64,000 bases of DNA from Microplitis mediator (taxonomy: Eukaryota; Arthropoda; Insecta; Hymenoptera; Braconidae): positions 4,526,001 through 4,590,000 of the forward strand of contig NC_079976.1 in NCBI RefSeq assembly GCF_029852145.1, written 5' to 3'. A program made the translations under genes and the position numbers. Each line of letters opens with the position of its first letter. The first letter of the stretch is position 1. Positions 61,101 through 64,000 of this stretch are shown here, in pieces. Below the pieces are notes generated by a model. It was not told the origin of the DNA, made no database searches, and was given only the letters and a program-made list of their open reading frames with translations.

Positions 61101-63250
61101 TTCACTATCCCCTCTTTACTCTTTATGTGCTTGTACTTGTACTTCACTTTACTCAACTCTCAAGTTAAGATTCTATGTATCCACGGTATCCACAAATATA
61201 TACATACATAGAACACACACACATTAGACACATACATACATATATATGTGTATAAAATAGTGGTGTATTTTGATGGTGTTACTTTTTGTTCGCGCCGATA
61301 GTTACCTCGGTGTTGTTGGCGCTAGTGTCACTCGCGCGGGAATCCCACAAGAGAACCGGTAAATCTTTCGCATGAAGAGGAAATGCCAACGAACTCTTAC
61401 TCGTCTGTCTTCTCTCTTCTTTTTCCCATCTCTGCTGGTATCTATGTATTGTATGTACAAGTATGTATGTTTATATATGTATGATATATCTATGGTTCAT
61501 GTAGGGAAGTAGAGTTTATAACATAACGCGAAGGCGATATAATAGCAAGCAGAACCTCAAGAGAACGTCAGCTGATGATAAATTCGCTCTCGGTATCGAC
61601 GATGCGGACGCGCTTGGCTGGAAGTTAGAAGGACATCGTGGTTAACCCATTTAACCATCTAACGCTCCACTCCCTCGTCCTTGCTCCCATAACGCTGACG
61701 GAAGTGTCAGAGCTCGGTACTCAATTTTTTATTACGATCATCATGATATTGGTGACTGGTACTGGTACTGGCCAATGTACCAAGTGCGCACTGATAATTA
61801 AATAAAAAAACATTTAAACGGAGCGTCAGTATACATTTGGCGATGAGGAGATGAACTAATCGATTGGTTAATCGTCATTAAAACAATATAATCCGATAAA
61901 GGAAATAAAAGTTGCGAGCCGATGTGTTTATCCTCGGACGCTCTTCGTGCCATTCTGCCACCTCGGGGTTTAACTCCGCCTTTTTCTTATCTACCGGATT
62001 CTCGGGGCGCGAAGGGACCATTGCTAAATGCTAAATCAACCCTGGGTGCAATTAAAAGTCTGTAGGTTTAAAAAAAAAAAAAAATAGAGAAAGAACTAAC
62101 AAAACAACTCATTCTTATCTTTGGTAAACTTTTTTAACCTAACGGGTTTTGAAGACTAAAAAAAAACGAACAAAAATCCTGGGCTGGTTGTGGTAAAGGG
62201 CGTAGGGAAAGTAAGACGTAAGTGCAGGATATATTTTACCCTGTAGTGATGTACTGCGCAAGTTTAAATTAAACTTGTCATTGAGTTTTATCGATTCGAT
62301 AATCGTATCAATTGACGAAAACTTTCACCCAATCTTGCATCCCCGCCGGAAGAAAGTGTAACTCGATTTCCATCCTCTGAAAGACACTTTTGTAATCCAT
62401 ATGTATATTTTTTTTTATTTTTTTATTTTCTTCTCTTCACTTGATTTTACTTGTTCATTTGCACATGTTATTATATACATGTAACATGAAAGATAAAGAC
62501 GAAGAGTAATGATGATGGTAAGAAATAAATAATGAAAAAAATTTCAAAATGTGCGTTTGCTCGGATGATGGAGTAGTTGGACAACGTGCTTATTATGTCG
62601 AGGCAATAACACGAGCTCTCGAAGTATACTGGACGTTATTAAACACCCGTATAATAATCGACCCTAAGATCATTGAATTATTGAATTAGTGGTCGATCGA
62701 ACAAGTAAAGGAAAGTCTCTTCGATCATACTCGCTATCATGCATCGAGTAACAGCACCCACGTGTGTGTTTCTGTAAGTGTGCGTGTGTGTCTTATTGGG
62801 AAAGCTTTCATGCGTCCTGAGCCCAGAAAAATAATCCAGGTAAAGATTAACAATCAATCTTGCAATAAAAACCCTTTTTCATATTTAATTATAAAGTATC
62901 AGACTTTCCAACTCCATGGTCGGTTTTATCGCTCGGATTTATACACCCGAGTTTCAATGGCACTTTTTGGTAGGAAAATAACATGCGCAGCACGGAAATG
63001 GAGTAAAACCCGTCGTGCCGAACTGTTGATTAAGTAAACTTTGATAACTTACCATATTGGAGACAGTGCTCTTGACTTTAGCAAGGAGTTGTGAGGCAGG
63101 AGAGAGATATGACTCGACGAAATTCTCAAGATTGCCATGATAAGCGCAAACAAGAATGTCACGTGCCTGCCGAGTCAATAGATCCAGGACATTTTCGCCA
63201 TAAATAGGACCCAGGAGACTTCGTACCAGCGACGCAACATCGCCGCGTCC
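29229..63250 (-). CDS. Rho guanine-nucleotide exchange factor, PLEKHG4/puratrophin-1 (Quattro) family, long form (5' end outside window)
   Basis: Exons in transcript order: 63053-63250, 55004-55078 (uncertain), 53426-53680 (3' end uncertain), 51501-52302, 50405-50494, 49662-49785, 48871-49093, 48317-48409, 47884-48240, 45993-46118, 33220-33890, 32240-32315, 31880-32053, 31243-31767, 30964-31177, 29904-30020, 29604-29810, 29229-29479. Phases agree throughout, giving about 1525 residues plus a missing N-terminus. Order of parts: unknown N-terminal helices, a His/Ser/Glu-rich region, a Sec14-like region, a spectrin-like region, a Ser/Pro linker, DH, PH and a Ser-rich tail. The DH domain exchanges GDP for GTP on Rho GTPases, and the PH domain aids membrane or GTPase contact. 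The diagnostic segment after PH, EVRLAEMSSMGIGNKP, closely resembles the same place in vertebrate PLEKHG4 (recalled, not searched), which separates it from Trio or Dbl. No initiator ATG with an upstream stop was found near 63250, so the gene must start further right. Confidence 0.92.
30108..30946. repeat. Composite inverted-repeat element (copy 2) carrying another element inside
   Basis: It shares both ends with 17580-18118: CCAATCGAAACACGATAATT near the left and, at the right, ACTGCGGGTGATGTCAGCCA and TTTCATCCCTCGTCACAC. It is ~300 bp longer because an extra element with ends ACACCAAGGGAGGAAAGTA (30236-30258) and TACTTTCCTCCCTAGGTGTG (30413-30438) sits inside. A third inverted pair, CCTGCGCCGAAAGTTTAAAT (about 30296) and ATTTAAACTTTCGGCGCAGG (about 30543), spans the right end of that insert. 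It lies in the RhoGEF intron between exons 30964-31177 and 29904-30020. Confidence 0.7.
31243..32315 (-). CDS. RhoGEF DH (Dbl homology) domain and start of PH
   Basis: Exons 32240-32315, 31880-32053 and 31243-31767 encode the catalytic DH bundle. CR1-like sequence is MREMIQTERDYVKSLEYIIE; the middle helices include ALRGQRNVIFGNVEKIYEFH; the signature CR3 helix is LASYLLKPVQRMGKYALLLQ. The glutamate in QTERDYV and the KPVQR basic patch are the residues that contact Rho GTPases in this family, so exchange activity is likely intact. A Gln/Asn/Asp-rich insert (NDKDNQQQDVNN) follows the CR3 helix. PH begins with LLRQNEFLVWQGKGKKCLRQ and VFLFEDLILFSKARR. Confidence 0.95.
32619..32690. repeat. Truncated GAAGTTAGC-family element
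   Basis: Left-end sequence TGATCCTGAAGTTAGCAGAC followed by ~50 bp of family interior, then unrelated sequence. No right end was found nearby. It lies in the intron between 32316 and 33219. Confidence 0.6.
33220..33890 (-). CDS. RhoGEF linker exon: helical start, then Ser/Pro-rich linker before DH
   Basis: The exon starts after ATTACAG in phase 0 with RHLDKGSDLAEAAGTSGLGD. Helices follow (KEHLRDFGSRLEDRREHLED, EHLDEMMSLADKLGNEPLIE). The exon ends with a disordered stretch containing SAPQSPSLRRS and TPPRSPPRSPAGRR, which look like SH3-ligand or 14-3-3/kinase target sequence. The donor AA|GTATTT is weak but the phase (2) matches the DH exon. This exon is the common acceptor for both the long upstream exon at 45993 and the alternative first exon at 36114. 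Confidence 0.88.
33891..36113. other. RhoGEF intron, no further gene seen
   Basis: Mostly AT-rich with TA microsatellites (near 34570 and 34890). A GC-richer block at about 34195-34345, containing GAGGGCCCGTAAGGCCTTAC, stands out. It has no coherent frame or tRNA-like fold that I can see and could be a regulatory element. Confidence 0.35.
36114..36812 (-). CDS. Alternative first exon of the RhoGEF (short isoform), 233 residues
   Basis: An ATG at 36812-36810 lies directly after an in-frame TGA. The frame stays open for 233 codons (MLITEEESDNNGSCRLLSFR ... INLRSTSEP) to a strong donor, GTGAGT, in phase 0. The next exon downstream, at 33890, starts in phase 0, so the splice gives a ~977-residue protein with linker, DH, PH and tail but without the Sec14 and spectrin regions. 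The encoded segment is Ser, Arg and acidic-rich with a Pro run (TPPPFLPPRR), probably disordered. There is no usable acceptor in frame before the ATG, so it should not be an internal exon. An internal promoter would lie in 36820-37470. Confidence 0.72.
36820..37470 (-). promoter_or_regulatory. Candidate internal promoter for the short RhoGEF isoform
   Basis: The alternative first exon starts translation at 36812, so its promoter must lie just to the right. A composition change occurs at 37330-37460, with CTGCCGGGATCGTACCGCGG inside an otherwise AT-rich intron. I cannot identify a TATA box or initiator with confidence; the call rests on position and base composition only. Confidence 0.3.
38055..38560. 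repeat. Tandem repeat, ~185-bp unit, with an inverted partial copy
   Basis: The landmark ATTGGTCG recurs at 38088, 38273 and 38458, exactly 185 bp apart each time. The intervening sequence, e.g. TTGAACAAAAGTTGT, AATAAAAAAGCCGTAATT and AATTTGAATCA, is shared by units one and two. The third unit breaks off after ~20 bp and is followed by an inverted piece (CCCACAACTTTTGTTTGAAA) of the same unit. Confidence 0.85.
40768..41203. repeat. TACACAGAAAAAATTTCTTGG-family inverted-repeat element
   Basis: The left end TACACAGAAAAAATTTCTTG with GCGCAAG is mirrored at the right by GAAATTTTTTTTTTCTGTGTA. A smaller palindrome lies inside at about 41026-41139 (GAATTGAAAACAAAATTTTC versus AAAATTTTTATTTTCAATTC). 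A relative is at 43917-44250. No protein is encoded. Confidence 0.7.
42634..42836. repeat. Complete GAAGTTAGC-family palindromic element
   Basis: Left end TGATACTGAAGTTAGCCGAC, right end GTCTGCTAACTTCCGGATCA, ~203 bp. The internal markers AACGATAAATTATG, TTTTCTACATG and TTTGTTGAAAAACAAAATCC match the other copies. This is one of the cleanest full copies in the window. Confidence 0.85.
43917..44250. repeat. AGAAAAAAAGATTTTCTTG palindrome interrupted by a TA-flanked MITE
   Basis: The outer palindrome pairs AAAGATTTTCTTGGAGCGAG at the left with TTGCGCCAAGAAAATCTTTT at the right. In its middle sits a 145-bp element (44015-44159) with its own ends. The outer family is that of 40768-41203. Confidence 0.75.
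44015..44159. mobile_element. 145-bp MITE with GGGTAAGAGCA ends and TA target duplication
   Basis: The left end GGGTAAGAGCACCAGTACCC is mirrored by GGGTACTGATGCTCTTACCC at the right. The dinucleotide TA flanks both ends (44013-44014 and 44160-44161), the duplication made by Tc1/mariner-type transposases. It encodes no protein and would need a transposase supplied elsewhere. Confidence 0.85.
44464..44665. repeat. ~200-bp near-perfect palindrome
   Basis: ATAGGGAGGTGGACAATATT and TATTGTCCACCTCCCTAAG face each other. The match continues inward through AGAATTTAATTTTGACCATA, then ATATTGAACGTTTCGTCCCT against GGAACGAAACGTCCAATATA. Only about 20 bp at the centre are unpaired. Such high arm identity suggests recent origin or gene conversion between the arms. 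Confidence 0.88.
44789..44948. repeat. ~160-bp inverted-repeat element (GTTTTGAGCACCTGAC ends)
   Basis: GCGTTTTGAGCACCTGACAA at the left is matched by TTGTCAGGTGCTCAAAACGC at the right. Short copies of CAAAATATCTCCGGA and CAAAATATCCCCA form the inner arms. The flanks on both sides contain CGATTTTAAT, which may be a target duplication or part of a larger repeat. It lies only ~125 bp from the palindrome at 44464-44665. Confidence 0.8.
45993..48409 (-). CDS. RhoGEF spectrin-like helical region
   Basis: Exons 48317-48409, 47884-48240 and 45993-46118 are all phase 0 at both ends and encode continuous amphipathic helices. Examples are YEQQDWIAFYK, VMSDWQAYGRQLVLEMSELK, ERAKNLSHLDYVTQAIQRAK and LSWLCKKGEDILTKHARHAA. 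Spectrin-type three-helix repeats lie here in related GEFs. After 45993 the transcript splices over 12 kb to 33890. Because all boundaries are phase 0, exon skipping would keep frame. Confidence 0.8.
46119..47883. other. RhoGEF intron, no coding exon seen
   Basis: Contains a CAA/CAG-type triplet run near 46913-46945 and a TTGTCG-type run near 47345-47395. The frames at 46321-46581 and 46767-47060 have no splice or composition support. The run of C/T and G-rich patches at 47460-47820 is not explained. Confidence 0.4.
48871..50494 (-). CDS. RhoGEF Sec14-like (CRAL-TRIO-type) region
   Basis: Exons 50405-50494, 49662-49785 and 48871-49093 join in phases 1, 1 and 2. They encode a compact segment including IHDLPERVLSCLRLPG, GRLVLEFENACANAKEKICP, REIASYLLYLSRLHS, then TKNGWTLVIRGGNHEDFDTL. 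The pattern of basic strand, helix and GW-TLVIRGG strand fits the Sec14-like domain placed N-terminal to spectrin repeats in the PLEKHG4, Dbl and Trio GEFs, where it binds lipid or restrains the GEF. The exon end carries an Ala-Thr-Thr run encoded by GTT/GCT-type triplets (about 48900-48945), a site prone to length change. Confidence 0.75.
49180..49615. repeat. Probable dispersed repeat in a RhoGEF intron
   Basis: The end segment AAACCGAAACCAATAACTTT with CCTTTTTTT resembles, reversed, the sequence at about 19915-19945 (GGAAGTTATTGGTCCGATTT followed by CGAGTTTTCAACG). Internal phrases such as AACTCGTAAACTATCCGATC look like old repeat DNA. Ends are not clear, so the limits are approximate. Confidence 0.4.
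51501..63250 (-). CDS. RhoGEF N-terminal exons (63.1, 55.0, 53.5, 51.5-52.3 kb)
   Basis: The exon at 63053-63250 is clear: acceptor TTATCTTAG, an open frame including LLTRQARDILVCAYHGNLEN, donor GTAAGT, phase 0 at both ends. The next piece, 55004-55078 (YVPHRGNIENLRQTMGILKE), also begins in phase 0, but its acceptor lacks a pyrimidine tract and its donor (GTGCAG) is weak. It could be optional or longer. The exon from 53680 starts after TTTCAG with DDKSLVPDGWPLTLAGTG and could end at 53426 or 53411; both keep frame. The exon 51501-52302 is secure (TTACAG acceptor, GTGAGT donor). It encodes His/Asn runs, a basic RRRRSKSKEE patch, a Glu run and a Cys-rich segment (CPACRNIDTDDPLLGCKC) that could bind metal. 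That last role is inference. Confidence 0.65.
52583..52892. repeat. Inverted-repeat element with CTAGTTTAGTCCTCA ends
   Basis: CTAGTTTAGTCCTCA at 52583-52597 is perfectly mirrored by TGAGGACTAAACTAG at 52878-52892. The interior repeats short motifs such as CCTCAA and its complement, including ATGAGAACTATGAGG. It lies in the intron between exons 51501-52302 and 53426-53680. Confidence 0.8.
53128..53206. repeat. Short palindrome related to the 2381-2788 element
   Basis: GATAAGAAACCCAGTACCCG pairs with CGGGTACTAGGTCTTTTATC around a small centre containing CTCATGAG. The ends match those of the 2381-2788 element, which additionally holds the 20-bp tandem array. Confidence 0.8.
56302..56503. repeat. 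GAAGTTAGC-family palindromic element (diverged)
   Basis: Left end TGAAGCAGAAGTTGGCAGAC, right end ATTGTCTGTTAACTTCTGGA. The internal markers ATTTGGAAAAATTGCACCTG and TTTTCTACATGTGCA match the family. Confidence 0.8.
59224..59400. repeat. Inverted-repeat element of CGGAGT motifs
   Basis: The left end GTAAAAAGTTACGGAGTGAA is mirrored by TAACTCCCGACTTTTTACAG. Between them, ACTCCGAATTTACTCC, GGAGCGATT and GGAGTAATCGCTCCGAATTA make several overlapping palindromes. I recall similar CTGTAAAAAGT-ended repeats in other insect genomes, but this was not checked. Confidence 0.7.
60580..61100. promoter_or_regulatory. GC-rich block inside the RhoGEF intron, candidate promoter or enhancer
   Basis: The composition shifts sharply to G/C here, with a GAC-triplet run (about 60598-60628), a run of CCCGAGACC-type repeats (60710-60750) and a CRE-like TGACGTCA at about 60902. 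It lies about 2 kb downstream (in RhoGEF direction) of the 63-kb exon, where an additional transcription start would be plausible. The 91-codon plus-strand frame at 60936-61211 begins here but ends in a low-quality hydrophobic stretch, and I do not call it a gene. Confidence 0.3.
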
Positions 63251-64000
63251 CTAAGATAAATTAACAATGACGTATTAAATATGATATATATACAATATAC
63301 ATATATGTATACAGATGTACAGATAATGTAGTAATAGTAAAGTAAATTTAATATTGTATATGTCTATGAAGATTCATCAAGTGCTAGGGGCCGGAAGAAC
63401 CGAAGAAGCAGCCTGCGGGTAGATTGTCATGACACGTGGGAACTTCCTCTGATTTGCTTGCACGCGTGGGTTTAAATTTAACAGCAGGGGACATTGTACT
63501 CCCCACGTCAATATTTGGAGAGTTTACACGTTGCACGATACAAATAATACAAAGGACATGTGTTGTTCAAGAGCAGGATGTGCTGATGTGTGTACACATA
63601 TATTTTTTGCACACAGGGGACCCACTAAACTAACGTATAAATAGGACATATATCTCTAATGAATAGACAAACTAAATAAAGTGTGCGGTACAACACCATT
63701 TATGTGTCTCTAATTCTAAAAACCACAGGATGGATGAACCTGAACGACATGTGCGTTTAAGTAATAATGAATAAGATAAAAAAAAGCACACAGAATAATA
63801 CAATATCAGTATTAAAGTCGGGCTGCACGTGCATTGGCTACGGAATATGAGGAGGTGATTTATTTATTCAGGCATCAACTTAACCATTCAAAAGCGTTAA
63901 TTCCGCGTGATTTATTCCCCGCTGGGGGCCAATGTGCGGCAAGGTAATACTCTCGTAAAATCTCAAGCCTTTTAAGCTATTTTGTAATTTTTCTTTCACT
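63251..64000. other. Upstream of the first visible RhoGEF exon; nothing recognised
   Basis: No further exon could be supported on the minus strand, so this is read as intron leading to exons outside the window. A TATA-rich palindromic run lies near 63285-63310. Confidence 0.4.

Larger units (their letters stand above)
55079..63052. other. Large RhoGEF intron, no certain exon found
   Basis: About 8 kb between the 63-kb exon and the next candidate exon. It holds repeats at 56302-56503 and 59224-59400, TA and CATA microsatellites, and GC-richer blocks at 57840-57930 and 60580-61100. Additional small exons cannot be excluded. The frames at 58729-58926 (minus) and 60936-61211 (plus) have no splice support. 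Confidence 0.4.

Noticed and set aside
60936..61211. 91-codon plus-strand frame MKFKFKFKNKVTVDKERG...
   Set aside because: Starts in AT-rich repeats, ends in a hydrophobic low-quality stretch, no downstream splice continuation seen.

Overview
This window is animal nuclear DNA from an insect-type genome. It is very AT-rich, its genes are split by introns with consensus GT/AG ends, and it is packed with short inverted-repeat elements. The protein similarities I recognise are insect or metazoan. A parasitoid wasp (Braconidae-like) is my guess from base composition and repeat style, but the sequence does not prove it. No rRNA, tRNA, CRISPR array or prokaryotic-style operon was seen.

Layout: three genes, all on the minus strand. 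(1) Positions 1-7933 hold the 5' two-thirds of an unrecognised gene. Six exons join in frame, giving an alpha-helical N-terminal region followed by a long acidic, Asn-rich tail with a SUMO-interaction-like motif. The gene runs off the left edge. (2) Positions 15047-24567 hold a complete integrin-linked pseudokinase gene (Ilk): seven exons, 449 residues, ankyrin repeats plus a pseudokinase domain. (3) Positions 29229-63250 hold a large Rho guanine-nucleotide exchange factor of the PLEKHG4/puratrophin-1 (Quattro) family. It has a Sec14-like region, a spectrin-like region, a DH-PH module and a Ser-rich tail, with its 5' end outside the window. A self-contained first exon at 36114-36812, starting with its own ATG just after an in-frame stop, predicts a second, shorter isoform from an internal promoter. 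Ilk (integrin-actin adhesion) and the RhoGEF (actin control through Rho GTPases) act in related cytoskeletal processes, but nothing here shows that they are co-regulated.

Between and inside the genes lie at least ten families of palindromic, MITE-like elements. Several are inserted into each other: a three-level nest in Ilk intron 2, a TA-flanked element inside another palindrome at 44 kb, and a four-copy cluster at 6.6-7.4 kb. The most striking is a palindrome of about 720 bp at 27.25-27.98 kb between Ilk and the RhoGEF. A 646-bp element ends only 26 bp past the Ilk stop codon and probably forms most of its 3' UTR. A degraded transposon-type reading frame lies at 11.4 kb.

Limits: exon joins were worked out by hand from splice consensus and frame, with no transcript data. 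The first three RhoGEF exons are the least certain.
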